In this document: positions 34,820 through 44,078 of the stretch, piece by piece
How the letters are laid out: the number at the start of each line of letters is the position of its first letter
Numbering within the stretch: the first letter of the stretch is position 1
NCBI RefSeq assembly: GCF_004364325.1
Contig: NZ_SOCP01000002.1
Coordinates: forward strand, 248,001 to 312,000
From: Actinophytocola oryzae
GTDB taxonomy: Bacteria; Actinomycetota; Actinomycetes; Mycobacteriales; Pseudonocardiaceae
Direction: 5' to 3'
DNA: 64,000 nt
Program-made: the position numbers and the translations under genes
Notes under the pieces: model-generated
What the model was told of the DNA's origin: nothing
Databases searched by the model: none
Seen by the model: the letters and a program-made list of their open reading frames with translations, nothing else

Positions 34820-37597
34820 TCACCTCGTGGGGCGCGGGTCGAGCTTGTCGAGTTCGTGCTGGATCCAGGTCGCGTCGTCGTCGCGGTGTTGTTCCCGGTA
34901 CAGCCGCAGGGCTTCCCGCCATGCCGCGCAGGCCTGCTCGGTCTGTCCGAGGGCGGCGCGTGGGTGGCCGAGGTCGGCCAGGGTGTTGGCGATCTCGTAG
35001 GCATGGCCGAAGTCGCGGTACAGGATGAGCGCGTGCTGGTAGTGGTCGATGGCCTGGTGGTGGTGGCCGCTGTGGTGCTCGATGTAGCCGAGGCTGTCCA
35101 GGGTGGTCGCCTCGCCCATGGTGTTGCGGTGGCGCCGATGCAGCGCGAGGGCGGCCTGGCAGTGGTCGCGGGCGGTGTCGTAGTCGCCGACGCGTGCGGC
35201 GCTCCAGCCCACGTTGTTGAGCGCGCGTGCCGTCCACTTCGGCACGTCGGAGGTCCGGTAGCGGTCCAGGGCGTGGCGGGCGTGGTCGAGGGCCCGCCGC
35301 TCGTCTCCGCGAAGCTCCCAGGCCCACGCGAGCGCGTCGTGCGTGTGGGCCTGTTCCAGGAGGTCCTGGTGGTGTTCGGCGAGGGCGACGGCCTTGTGCA
35401 GGTGGTCGAAGGCGTTGTCGTGGTCGCCCAGGTTGGCGTAGGCGCGGCCGAGATGGCGGTGGGTGTAGGTGAAGGCGGTGGGGTCGGGCAGGTGGGCGGC
35501 GGCGTCGGCGGCGGCCCTGCACACGGTGACGTGGTCGTGGCGGTGCCCGCGCCGGTAGTGGAAGGTGTACAGGCTCGCGGCCAGGGAGCAGACAGTGAGG
35601 TGCCACAGGTGAGCGGCGGCGGTCTGTTGGGCGGCGAGCAGGCAGGCGTGCTCGGTGTCGAACCAGGCCCACGCGGCCGGGGGATCCGGCAGGAAGTGGG
35701 GACGGGCACCCGAGGTGGGTGGCTCGAACGGTGTGGGGTCGCGGTGCGGGTTGAGGAGTCGGTCCGCTGCGTTGGCGGTGTCGGCGTAGAAGTCGAGAAC
35801 ACGCCGAAGCGCCGTTTCCCTCGCGTGGGGGAGCAGTGTGGCCGCGGTGCTGGTGGCGTAGTCACGGACGAGCGCGTGCATGCCGTAGCGACCACCGGAA
35901 CCGCGATCGACCAGGGATGCCTCGACCAGGACCCGCAACACGGCGTGTGTCTCGCGTTCGGGTAGTCCGGTGAGCGCGGCCGCGGCGGGCAGACCGGTGT
36001 CCGGGCCGGGCGCGATGCCCAGCAGCGCGAACACCTCGCGGTGCCGGTCGGTGAGGTGGTGCAGGGACCACGACAGCACCGCGGGCAGGCTGGCGGTGTG
36101 GTCGTCGGAGTCCAGGGCGTCGAGGCCGAGAGCCCGCAGGTCGGCGACGACGTCTCGCAGGGGCAGGTGCGGGTTGGTGGCGGCGCGGGCGGTGATCACC
36201 CCGAGCGCGAGGGGGAAACCACCGCACAGCTCGACCAGCTCCGCGATCGCGGACGGGTCGGCGTCGACCCGGTCGGCCCCCAGCGCGGTGGCCAGCAGGG
36301 TGCGGGCCTCGGGGTTGGAGAGAGCATCGAGGTGGACCGGGAAGGCGCCGTGGCGGGCGGCGAGCCCGCCCAGCTGGTTGCGGCTGGTCACCACGACCAT
36401 GCAGTGGGCGCCGCCGGGGAGCAGCGGGATGACCTGCTCGGTGGACACGGCGTTGTCCAGCACCACCAGCATCCGTCTCCCGGCCATCAGGCTGCGGTAC
36501 AGCTCGGCGCGGGCGTCCAGACCGGCCGGCTGGCGGTCGCGGTCGACGCCGAGCGCGTGGAGAAAACCGCCGAGCACGTCGGCCGGAGGTGCCGGCTGCT
36601 CGGCGGGGCTGAAGCCGCGCAGGTCGGTGAACAACTGCCCGTCGGCGAACCGGTCGACATTGTCGTGGGCCCAGCGCACCGCGAGCCACGTCTTGCCGAT
36701 GCCGCCGGTGCCGCCGATCGCGGAGACGACCATCGTCCCGCCCTGGCGGTCGGCGGCATCGGCGACCGTGGTGAGGAAGGAGAGTTCGGCCTCGCGCCCG
36801 GTGAACGCCCGAGGCGCCGCGGGCAGCTGCCGGGGGATCGGCGCTCCCGCTGCCCGATCGCCGGTGACCGACGTGGAAGTGGTTGCCAGGACTGCCTGAT
36901 GGGCGGCACGAAGCTCCGGACCGGGGTCGGTGCCCAACTCGTCGGCCAGCCGCTGCCGGACGGCGGTGTAGCGGTCGAGAGCCTCGGCACCTCGTCCGGT
37001 CGCGTGCAGCGCCAGGATGAGCAGGGCTTCGATTGGCTCGACCAGTGGGTACTCGGCGGCGAGGTCGGGTAGAAACGCGGTCACCGCGGCGGGATGGCCC
37101 AGCCGGAGTTCGGTCTGTGCCCAGAGCATCACCGCGTCCAGCCGTCGCTGGTGCCAGCTGTCCCGGACCTGCGTGACCCATGCCCCGGAAAGGCCGCACA
37201 GGGGCTCCCCCCGCCATAGACCGAGAGCCTCGGTGAGCGCGGCGAGCCGGACACCGTCGTCGCGGCGGTCGTCGTGGCCCTGGTCGACCAGACGTCGGAA
37301 CCGGTGCAGGTCAACGAGATCCGGATCGATGTCCAGCACGTAGCCCGCGGGTCTGCGCTCGAGGCACACCGAGGGCCCCAGCAACCGCCGGATCCTGCTC
37401 AGGTGCGAGTACAACACGGCACGGGGGTTCGCGGGGAGCCTGTCGTCCCAGACCCGGTTGACGAGGGTGTCGATGGCGACCGGCCTGCGCGCGTCGACGA
37501 CCAGTGCGGCCAGAACCGCCTGCTGCCGCGGCGTTCCCGCTTCCAGCGACCGGCCTGCCGACCACACTTCCAGTTCGCCGAAAAGCCGGAGCTCCAC
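34820..37597 (-). CDS. AfsR/SARP-type regulator with NB-ARC and TPR domains
   Basis: 925 aa from GTG 37597, which has a GGGGGA site and gives the standard SARP start (VELRLFGELEVW); a longer frame upstream is rejected. Order: winged-helix DNA-binding domain (about 1-95; QQAVLAALVV, NRVWDD), bacterial transcriptional activation domain (about 100-245; ALGLWRGEPL, EPIEALLILALHATGR), NB-ARC ATPase (P-loop GGTGGIGKTW near 297, MLVVLDNA, LPAAAALTGL), and C-terminal TPR repeats (about 665-925; RAYANLGDHDNAFDHLHKAV and similar). Such proteins activate secondary-metabolite promoters by binding heptameric direct repeats. It lies 2.6 kb outside the PKS genes, so control of this cluster is plausible but unproven. 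Confidence 0.92.
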   Translation of the reverse strand: MELRLFGELEVWSAGRSLEAGTPRQQAVLAALVVDARRPVAIDTLVNRVWDDRLPANPRAVLYSHLSRIRRLLGPSVCLERRPAGYVLDIDPDLVDLHRFRRLVDQGHDDRRDDGVRLAALTEALGLWRGEPLCGLSGAWVTQVRDSWHQRRLDAVMLWAQTELRLGHPAAVTAFLPDLAAEYPLVEPIEALLILALHATGRGAEALDRYTAVRQRLADELGTDPGPELRAAHQAVLATTSTSVTGDRAAGAPIPRQLPAAPRAFTGREAELSFLTTVADAADRQGGTMVVSAIGGTGGIGKTWLAVRWAHDNVDRFADGQLFTDLRGFSPAEQPAPPADVLGGFLHALGVDRDRQPAGLDARAELYRSLMAGRRMLVVLDNAVSTEQVIPLLPGGAHCMVVVTSRNQLGGLAARHGAFPVHLDALSNPEARTLLATALGADRVDADPSAIAELVELCGGFPLALGVITARAATNPHLPLRDVVADLRALGLDALDSDDHTASLPAVLSWSLHHLTDRHREVFALLGIAPGPDTGLPAAAALTGLPERETHAVLRVLVEASLVDRGSGGRYGMHALVRDYATSTAATLLPHARETALRRVLDFYADTANAADRLLNPHRDPTPFEPPTSGARPHFLPDPPAAWAWFDTEHACLLAAQQTAAAHLWHLTVCSLAASLYTFHYRRGHRHDHVTVCRAAADAAAHLPDPTAFTYTHRHLGRAYANLGDHDNAFDHLHKAVALAEHHQDLLEQAHTHDALAWAWELRGDERRALDHARHALDRYRTSDVPKWTARALNNVGWSAARVGDYDTARDHCQAALALHRRHRNTMGEATTLDSLGYIEHHSGHHHQAIDHYQHALILYRDFGHAYEIANTLADLGHPRAALGQTEQACAAWREALRLYREQHRDDDATWIQHELDKLDPRPTR

Positions 37598-37743
37598 CTG
37601 TCCCCCAATGGTGATCGAACGAACAGGATTCGATCCTGACCTGCCACGCAAGGTCGCCGCAAGGTTACCGAGCAGGCTGCCACGCGATGGTTCAAGGCGC
37701 TGGGCCGAACGGCTCGGCGGGAATGACGTCAAAGGAGGAAGCA

Positions 37744-38271
37744 ATGCGTGTGCGTACCGTTGTTTCGTTGCTCGCCGGCGTGCTCTTGGCAACGGCATTC
37801 GCAGCAACGCCCGCGCAGGCGGCACCGTCCGTGGCCGCGTCGTTCGGCCCCTACGAACTCAGGAACAATTCCAGTCACCACTGCGCGGACATCGCCAACG
37901 GCTCGATCCAGGACGGCGCCAGGGCGCAGACCTGGGACTGCTACGGCGGAACACCGGAGCGGTGGACGCTGGTGGAGACCAGCGTCATCAACGGCGTGCA
38001 CTACTACGAGATCGTCAACGTCAACAGCGGCAAGTGCCTCGACGTGCCGAACGGCAGCAAGGACTGGGGTGTGGAACTGCACCAGTGGACGTGCTGGTCG
38101 GGCGACATGCAGCAGTGGATGCTCTACAACGCGGGCGGCAACGCCTGGTTCATCAAGAACATGAGAAGCGGTCTCTGCCTGGACGCCAGGGACTTCGGTC
38201 TTCCTGGCGCCTCCCTGCAGCAGTGGGACTGCAACTGGGGGGCGATACAGGCCTGGACCCACACGCCGTGA
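37744..38271 (+). CDS. Secreted ricin B-type beta-trefoil lectin-like protein
   Basis: 175 aa, ATG 37744 with a strong AAAGGAGGA site. Signal peptide about 1-27 ending in AQA-AP. Three trefoil repeats are visible: CADIANGS...QTWDC, CLDVPNGS...HQWTCW and CLDARDFG...QQWDCN, with the QxW motifs and paired Cys typical of ricin B/CBM13 folds. There is no catalytic domain. The likely role is binding a carbohydrate outside the cell. It forms a pair with the next gene, 37 bp downstream, on the same strand. Confidence 0.9.
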   Translation: MRVRTVVSLLAGVLLATAFAATPAQAAPSVAASFGPYELRNNSSHHCADIANGSIQDGARAQTWDCYGGTPERWTLVETSVINGVHYYEIVNVNSGKCLDVPNGSKDWGVELHQWTCWSGDMQQWMLYNAGGNAWFIKNMRSGLCLDARDFGLPGASLQQWDCNWGAIQAWTHTP

Positions 38272-38308
38272 GCAGCCCCGTCGACGCGATACGGAGAAGG
38301 AGAACGCG

Positions 38309-38818
38309 ATGAACGTCCGCGCGGCGATCCGAACGCTCGTGATCGCCGTCCCGCTCCTGCTCGGGGCGACGACGGCCCAGGCAACGACCTCCGTGAGTCC
38401 CACCGACGCGACGGGCCTCACCGTCGCCGCACCCGACAGTGTCCTCCAGGTCTCCGAAGTCAGGTCGTTCCGGAACCAGGCCACCGTGCAGTGCGTCGAC
38501 GAGAGCTACGACCACGGCTTGCGTGCCTTCCCGTGCAACGGCCTCGGCTTCCAGCAGTGGAACGTCACGGTGTGGTCCGACGCCACCCGTGAACTGAGGA
38601 ACGTTGCCACCGGACGGTGCGTGGACCACAGTTTCGACTACGGGCTCCGCGCCATCCCGTGCAACGGTCTGGGCTTCCAGCGCTGGATCCAGACGCCGAT
38701 GCCCAACGGTGGTGTCATGCTGCAGAACCAGGCCACTCACTGGTGCGTCGACGACAGTGCCCAGTACGGGCTGCGCGCGCTTTCGTGCAACGGCCTTTCC
38801 TTCCAGACCTGGTTCTGA
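38309..38818 (+). CDS. Secreted three-repeat trefoil-like protein
   Basis: 169 aa, ATG 38309 with a GGAGAAGGAG site. Signal peptide about 1-26 (ATTAQA). The mature protein contains three near-identical 45-residue repeats, each with CVDxSxxxGLRAxPCNGLxFQxW: CVDESYDHGLRAF, CVDHSFDYGLRAI and CVDDSAQYGLRAL. The spacing (Cys, LRA, Cys, FQxW) suits a beta-trefoil related to its upstream neighbour but with much less divergence between repeats. Function is unknown beyond probable ligand binding. Confidence 0.85.
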   Translation: MNVRAAIRTLVIAVPLLLGATTAQATTSVSPTDATGLTVAAPDSVLQVSEVRSFRNQATVQCVDESYDHGLRAFPCNGLGFQQWNVTVWSDATRELRNVATGRCVDHSFDYGLRAIPCNGLGFQRWIQTPMPNGGVMLQNQATHWCVDDSAQYGLRALSCNGLSFQTWF

Positions 38819-38838
38819 TCCACCGCACCGTCGGAACC

Positions 38839-38896
38839 CGGGCCATCTCCTCGATGCCGTACCGCGGACGCGGCCCCGGATCGAGGGGATGGCCCG
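38839..38896. terminator. Bidirectional hairpin terminator
   Basis: A 17-bp stem with one mismatch: CGGGCCATCTCCTCGAT (38839-38855) pairs with ATCGAGGGGATGGCCCG (38880-38896). It lies in the 84-bp gap between convergent genes and can serve both. Confidence 0.75.
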
Positions 38897-38902
38897 CGTT
38901 CG

Positions 38903-39643
38903 TCAGGTCGCCTGCCGGGGTGTGGTGTGTTCCATGGTGATGCGGGGCGTGGACTGCCATTCGGTGATCTGGCGGACCACCCGGATCAGCAGGACACCGG
39001 CCACGAGCACGAGGCCCGTGCTGATGGTCGAGTAGACCGCGACCGTCTCGAAGTATCCGAGGGTCACGTCGCCGGAGCTGTTCTGGATGCGCAGGAAGTA
39101 CAGCACCACGTAGTTGGCTACGAGGGCCAGCCACCAGGCGCGGACGAGCGGGCTCAGGGGGAGTGGGTCGACCTGGAGTTGGTCGGTCGGCACGTCGGGG
39201 CGGCTGGTCCGCCAGATGTCGTCGACGATGCGACGGGGGAACCACAGGTTCACGATCGGGCAGAACCAGCCGCCGATGGTCCAGCCGCGGCCCAGGCGGT
39301 GGTGAACACCCGACAGGCGCTCGGAGTTCACGCGGGCGCGCCACAACCAGGTCAGGAACACGGCCGCCGACGCGACCAGGGCGAGCACGCTCAGCCAGAG
39401 CGCGGTGGTGGTGGCGTCGTCCGCGGCGTAGAGGTCGCTGTCGGTGACCCCCGGCACGCCCGCGACGAAGTCGGCGACGACGGAGTGCGTGTTCCATGCC
39501 GCCCATGTCGCGTACAGGTCGACGGCGCAGACGACCGCGATGAGCACGGACGCCACCGTGGCGAGGGTCCGGACAGGCGTGAGCCCAGGTGGTGTGTGCA
39601 CGGATCGCTCCGGAATGATCAACTGTTTCAGGTTTTCCCACAC
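38903..39643 (-). CDS. DUF4328 family membrane protein
   Basis: 246 aa, GTG start. Four or more hydrophobic segments (about 27-45, 83-102, 170-185, 200-225). The pattern TWLWRARVNSE...GRGWTIGGWFCPIVNLWFPRRIVDDIWRTS is the DUF4328 signature. Function is unknown. The start codon lies inside an inverted repeat (TTTTCCC-N8-GGGAAAA, 39633-39654) in the 63-bp gap from the upstream ArsR-like gene, suggesting the regulator may control it. Confidence 0.85.
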   Translation of the reverse strand: MWENLKQLIIPERSVHTPPGLTPVRTLATVASVLIAVVCAVDLYATWAAWNTHSVVADFVAGVPGVTDSDLYAADDATTTALWLSVLALVASAAVFLTWLWRARVNSERLSGVHHRLGRGWTIGGWFCPIVNLWFPRRIVDDIWRTSRPDVPTDQLQVDPLPLSPLVRAWWLALVANYVVLYFLRIQNSSGDVTLGYFETVAVYSTISTGLVLVAGVLLIRVVRQITEWQSTPRITMEHTTPRQAT

Positions 39644-39654
39644 CTGCGGGAAAA
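39633..39654 (-). promoter_or_regulatory. Inverted repeat over the DUF4328 start (candidate operator)
   Basis: TTTTCCC (39633-39639) and GGGAAAA (39648-39654), 8-bp spacer, perfect arms. It overlaps the GTG start at 39643 and lies directly downstream of an ArsR-like regulator gene on the same strand. Confidence 0.45.
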
Positions 39655-39706
39655 TTTCGGGACGTGCGGTGAAACACCTTGGTATGACACACGTTCCTCG
39701 CGGTGG

Positions 39707-40699
39707 TCAGGACGCGTCGGAGGTGAGGACCCGCAGCCCCAGCGGAGTGATGAGGTGCGTGGCGAAGTTCTCGTGGCGGTCGGTCGTGATGAGTCCCGCG
39801 TTCCGCAGGACGCTCGTGTGATGGCTGATGGTGGCGGGTGCGACGCCGGTCTGCCTCGCCAGTCCGGTGGTCGTGCCACCGTCGATGACCGATCGCAGGA
39901 TCGAGGCCCTGGTGTTCCCCAGCAGCGCGCTCACGTGGTCGCCGCCGCGGCGCCCGGCCAGCAGGCGTGACTCGGTTCGGATCGGGCACACCAGGACCGG
40001 GCGCTGCAGCGGGTCCGCGAGCGCCACCGGGTGATGCAGGCAGAAGTAGCCGGGAATCAGCACCAGGCCGCGGCCGTCGAGGTACAGGTCGCGGTCGAGC
40101 GGGTACTCGACCGTCAGGAGCGGCGGCTGCCAGGCCGTGGGTGGCCCGAGCCACCGCAGCAGCCCCTCGGCGCCGGTCCGCAGGTAGCTCTGGATCCCCT
40201 CGGCGCAGTGGGCACGCAGCGCGTCCTGGATGGTGCGCAGGTGCGGTTCGATCAGGGCCGCGAAGTACACGTGCAGGGCCCGCCGCAGATGTCGCAGTGC
40301 TGTCGACTTCCCTCGGGCGAGCTCGCCGAGCCAGCGTGCCTGCGCGGCCCCGGCAGGCCGGAGCAGGCCGACCTCCTCGCTCAGGCGGGGCCGCGGCGTC
40401 GAGAGAACCGTCTCCACCCCCGTCTCGAGGTCGGGCGCGTCCGTTGCGGGAGTGAGGAAGTCGGGGAAGTAGGCGGCGTGCGGCGCCATCGCCACCAGCG
40501 CGGCCACCGCCGCCCGCAGGTCGCCGTCCCGGCTGAGCCGCTCACGGACCTGGCGCCGCCACGGGTCGAAGGACAGTCCGCCGTCGGCGTGCTGGAGGAC
40601 CTGGACACTGCTGACGATCTCCCACATGAGGTCGATCTCCAGGTGCAACCGCGTGCGCGCGAGGTCCGCGTCGGTGAAGTGGATGCGCAAGTGCGGCAT
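39707..40699 (-). CDS. ArsR-like winged-helix regulator (DUF5937-type)
   Basis: 330 aa from ATG 40699 (GGGAG site 6-10 bp upstream); the frame continues upstream but without family resemblance. The N-terminal 250 residues (LRIHFTDADLARTRLHLEIDLMWEIVSSVQVL) form the DUF5937-like domain; the last 75 residues are an ArsR-type wHTH (LLGNTRASILRSVIDGGTTTGLARQTGVAPATISHHTSVLRNAGLI). This layout is common among actinobacterial regulators of unknown signal. No metal-binding Cys cluster is seen in the HTH. Confidence 0.87.
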   Translation of the reverse strand: MPHLRIHFTDADLARTRLHLEIDLMWEIVSSVQVLQHADGGLSFDPWRRQVRERLSRDGDLRAAVAALVAMAPHAAYFPDFLTPATDAPDLETGVETVLSTPRPRLSEEVGLLRPAGAAQARWLGELARGKSTALRHLRRALHVYFAALIEPHLRTIQDALRAHCAEGIQSYLRTGAEGLLRWLGPPTAWQPPLLTVEYPLDRDLYLDGRGLVLIPGYFCLHHPVALADPLQRPVLVCPIRTESRLLAGRRGGDHVSALLGNTRASILRSVIDGGTTTGLARQTGVAPATISHHTSVLRNAGLITTDRHENFATHLITPLGLRVLTSDAS

Positions 40700-40950
40700 G
40701 TCGTCTCCCTCACCCTCGTCGACACCGGCCAGCACATCAGCTCGCCACGTTGTCCAACAGCGGGTGCGGTGCGTGGACAACTCCACGGAACGCACGCCCG
40801 AACGACAACGAGCCGCCGTCGCCGGCCGACCGGGCACCCCCGTCACCGGCCGCTCGCCACACCCGAAAACCGCACCCACCTGCACGAGCGACGAGGGTCG
40901 TCACGACTTGTGTCCATTGTGGCCGATGTCGGACGACCCTCCCGGCCCGG

Positions 40951-41415
40951 TCAGAAGCACGAGTCTCCGGTGACCCACCTGTGGGAGCGGATCTTCACAC
41001 CGGGCACCCCGGAGTACGCGTCGCCCTGTGAGATCAGGTACGCGCCGCCAGGTACACCGGAGTAGTTGGCCCCCGGATACAGGCACACGCCGCTGTAGGA
41101 CGTGCTGGTCCCGTGGTTGTACACGGCCATCACAGGACTGGACGACGACCACGAGCACGTGACCGGACTGACCTGCCAGTCGTTGTCGGAGTTCGTCCAG
41201 CTGCAGCGGTTCCGACTGCCGTCGCTTACCGGCCACACGCACAGGTCACCGGCAGGGCACGACAGGGCCAGCGGCGAGACCTCGCGCCCCGGGGTTGCCG
41301 GTGAGCCGACCTGCACGTCAGGTCCCGAGGAGACGCCGGGTTCCGCCGCCGCGGTCCCCAGCAGCGACACCAGCGCCACGGCAGCGCTGAAAAGCACGGA
41401 AAGCGTTCTCTTCAT
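40951..41415 (-). CDS. Secreted peptidase inhibitor I36-like protein
   Basis: 154 aa from ATG 41415, with GGGAG upstream. Signal peptide about 1-24 (LLGTAAA-EP). The mature domain has CPAGDLCVWP, CSWTNSDNDW, VYNHGTSTSYSGVCLYPGANYSGVPGG: six Cys and the Tyr/Gly/Trp pattern of the I36 (SMPI-like) inhibitor family, a crystallin-type fold. It probably acts on or binds proteins outside the cell. The start overlaps the stop of the upstream receptor-kinase gene (ATGA), so the two may be co-translated. Confidence 0.82.
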   Translation of the reverse strand: MKRTLSVLFSAAVALVSLLGTAAAEPGVSSGPDVQVGSPATPGREVSPLALSCPAGDLCVWPVSDGSRNRCSWTNSDNDWQVSPVTCSWSSSSPVMAVYNHGTSTSYSGVCLYPGANYSGVPGGAYLISQGDAYSGVPGVKIRSHRWVTGDSCF

Positions 41416-44078
41416 GGTTCTCCCAACGGAATCGGTAAGCGGTAGACGCACACTCTGCCCCGCCCGCCGCGCGCTGGGCCCGTCGTTCGAACCCGCTCGA
41501 AACGCCTGTCACTCCGTGCTGGACGAGGACCGGGCACGGATCCGCCCCCGCCGGTGGCGGACCGGAGCGGAAGCTCGGCGACGAGGGTGGTGCCCGCCCC
41601 GGCCGGGCTGTGGACGGTGAAGGTGCCGCCGAGGGCCTCCACGCGGTCGGTGAGGCCGATCAGGCCGCTGCCGCCCTCGCGGTCGGCGCCGCCGTGGCCG
41701 TCGTCCGTGACCGTGAGGTGCAGGTGGTCGTCCTGGTGGTGGAGTCTGACGTGGACGGTCGTGGCGTCGGCGTGTTTGGCGGTGTTGGCGAGTGCCTCGG
41801 AGACGACGTAGTAGGCGGCGACCTCGACCGTTTCCGGAAGTCTCGCGGGGAGGTCGAGGTCGAGCTCGACCGGCAGGGCGGCGCGGCGGGCGAGTGACCT
41901 CAGCGCGGGACGCAGTCCACCCGAGGTGAGGATGGCCGGGTGGATGCCGCGCGACAGCTCGCGGAGTTCGTCGAGCACCGCGGTCAGGTCGTCGGCCACA
42001 CGGCCGACCCGCGCACCGGTGTCGGGGTGGTCGTCGGTCTCGGTCTGGACGGCGCGGAGGTCGAGGACGAGGGCGACGAGGTGTTGTTGGATGCCGTCGT
42101 GGAGGTTGCGTTCGATGCGGCGGCGTTCCTGGTCCGCGGCGGTGACGATCCTGGCGCGTGAGGCGGCGAGCTCGGCGCGGTTGTGCTGGAGCGAGCCGGC
42201 CATGGTGTTGAAACCGCGCTGTAGGGCGCCGATCTCGCCGGGGCCGCCGTCGGGGAGGCGCGCGTCCAGATCGCCGTCCGCGATGTGGCCCGCCATGGCC
42301 GCGGCACGTCGGACAGGTCGTGCGATGACCACCGTCAGGTAGCCACCGAAGGCGGCGATGAGCAGTACCGAGGCGGCGAGGCCCGTCGCGGCGGCCACCG
42401 TGGCGCGGCGGTCGGCGCCGTCGGCGCTGTCCTGGCGGCCCGAGGTGAGGGTGGTCTCGGTGGTGAGGAACTCGTCGAAGTCGGCGCGGATGCCGTCCAG
42501 GCGCTGCTCGCCCTCCTCGGTGACCTGCTCGGTGCTCGCCGCGGCCCGGTCGTGTCGGGCCAGGGCGAGCAGGGGGACGGAGTAGTCGTCCAGGTAGGAG
42601 TCGATCGCGGTGGCGATGCGGCCGACGGTGTTGCGCTGGTCGGGGTTGTCCGCGACGAGCCGGGTCAGCTGGTCGAGCTGTCCGGGAATGGCGGCCCGTG
42701 CGGCACGCCATGGCGTGAGCAGGTTGTCCGCGCCGGTGATGACGTAGCCGCGCAACCCGGTCTCCAGGTCGACGACGCGCCGCTCGGTCTGGCTGGCGAC
42801 GACGAGCACCTCCTCGTCACGCTGTGCCTGCCGCTGCAGGTCGCGGAGCCGCGCGGTGGAGCTCAGCATGACCACGAACGCGCCCGCGACCACGACCCCC
42901 AGCGCCACGCTGGCCGCGACCAGCCGGAACGCGAGTCCCCCGGTTCGCTTCACGTCGCGGCCCGCCGCCCTCGGCCGATAATGGCGGGGTGGACGCTGGC
43001 GATTGGCCGCGCACAGGTTCGCGAGCGCGGCGGTCGAGCAGACGGACCCGGCGCTGACGTAGCCGTCGGACACCGGCTTCGCCACGTTCGCCTTCGTGAT
43101 GACGGTCGGGTCGGCCAGGTACGACTGGACCGAGCGGCCGGTCGTCGGGTCCTTCGTCGACGCGGGCGCGGTCGGCTTCTGACCGTCGAGGATCTGGGCC
43201 GCCAGCCTGATCGCCACGTCGGCCTCACCAGCGACGGGCTTGTAGATGGTGAAGGCCTGCGTGCCGGCCATGACGTTGTCGAGGCCGCCCGCCGTGGCGT
43301 CCTGGCCGGACACCGCGACCTTGCCCGCGAGCCCCTGTGCCGTCAGCACGTTGATGACCGACTGCGCCATGGTGTCGTTGGCGACCATGACCGCGTTGAG
43401 GTCGGGGTGCTGGCCGAGCATCGTGGTGAACACGGTCTGCGCGGTGGCGGCGTCCCAGTTGCCGCTCTGGTCGGCGAGCCTGGTCCAGCCGGGCTGCTTG
43501 GACAGCACCGAGTTGTAGCCCTGCGCGAACAGGGTGGCGTTGTTGTCGGTGGCCGCGCCGTCGATCTCGACGTAGTTCACGGTGGACTTGCCCTTGACCT
43601 GCGGGGCCTGGGTCAGCGCGGTCCCCTGGTCCTCGCCGACCTTCACGTTGTCGTAGGACACGTAGTACGAGGCGGTGCCCCCGGCCGTGAGCCGGTCGTA
43701 GTCGATCGTGACGACATCGTGCTGCTGTGCGAGTGCCTCGATGGCCTTGCCGGAGCCCGAGTCCAGGTTCACCACGAGCAGGACGCCGACGCCCGCGTTG
43801 ATGAGTGCCTGGGCCTGCGACTGCTGGGTGGTCGCACTGCCGTTGGCGTTGTCGATGTAGCAGGTCAGCTTGCGTGCGGCGCACTGCTTCTTCAGCTCGG
43901 TGGGATCGGCGGACACCCAGCGTGGTGAGGACGCCGTGTCCGGCAGCAGCACCCCCACCTTCGTGTTCGCGGGCGCCGTGCCTGCCGAGGAGTCGCCGCT
44001 GCCGCAGGCCGCCAGTCCCGCGCCCATCACGACCGCGATGCCGGCCAGGGCCATGGCCTTTCGGGATGTTGTGAGCAT
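41412..44078 (-). CDS. Sugar-binding lipoprotein fused in frame to a CHASE3-HAMP sensor histidine kinase
   Basis: 888 aa from ATG 44078 (AGGAGGG site). Residues 1-25 are a lipoprotein signal (GAGLAACGSG). About 30-360 is a type I periplasmic binding domain of the XylF/sugar kind (VGVLLPDTASSPRW, VVTIDYDRL, VMVANDTMAQSVI, SGQDATAGGLDNVMAG). After about 25 residues comes a TM helix (about 380-400), a CHASE3 domain (ERRVVDLETGLRGYVITG), a second TM (about 540-560), HAMP, a HisKA_3 dimerisation helix with His near 655 (RNLHDGIQQHLVAL) and an HATPase domain (EALANTAKHA, DDGHGGADREGGSGLIGL). No stop codon separates the halves. A GTG at 42953 could start the kinase alone, but it has no good ribosome-binding site. 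Likely senses a sugar outside and phosphorylates a NarL-type regulator; none is adjacent. Confidence 0.85.
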   Translation of the reverse strand: MLTTSRKAMALAGIAVVMGAGLAACGSGDSSAGTAPANTKVGVLLPDTASSPRWVSADPTELKKQCAARKLTCYIDNANGSATTQQSQAQALINAGVGVLLVVNLDSGSGKAIEALAQQHDVVTIDYDRLTAGGTASYYVSYDNVKVGEDQGTALTQAPQVKGKSTVNYVEIDGAATDNNATLFAQGYNSVLSKQPGWTRLADQSGNWDAATAQTVFTTMLGQHPDLNAVMVANDTMAQSVINVLTAQGLAGKVAVSGQDATAGGLDNVMAGTQAFTIYKPVAGEADVAIRLAAQILDGQKPTAPASTKDPTTGRSVQSYLADPTVITKANVAKPVSDGYVSAGSVCSTAALANLCAANRQRPPRHYRPRAAGRDVKRTGGLAFRLVAASVALGVVVAGAFVVMLSSTARLRDLQRQAQRDEEVLVVASQTERRVVDLETGLRGYVITGADNLLTPWRAARAAIPGQLDQLTRLVADNPDQRNTVGRIATAIDSYLDDYSVPLLALARHDRAAASTEQVTEEGEQRLDGIRADFDEFLTTETTLTSGRQDSADGADRRATVAAATGLAASVLLIAAFGGYLTVVIARPVRRAAAMAGHIADGDLDARLPDGGPGEIGALQRGFNTMAGSLQHNRAELAASRARIVTAADQERRRIERNLHDGIQQHLVALVLDLRAVQTETDDHPDTGARVGRVADDLTAVLDELRELSRGIHPAILTSGGLRPALRSLARRAALPVELDLDLPARLPETVEVAAYYVVSEALANTAKHADATTVHVRLHHQDDHLHLTVTDDGHGGADREGGSGLIGLTDRVEALGGTFTVHSPAGAGTTLVAELPLRSATGGGGSVPGPRPARSDRRFERVRTTGPARGGRGRVCVYRLPIPLGEP

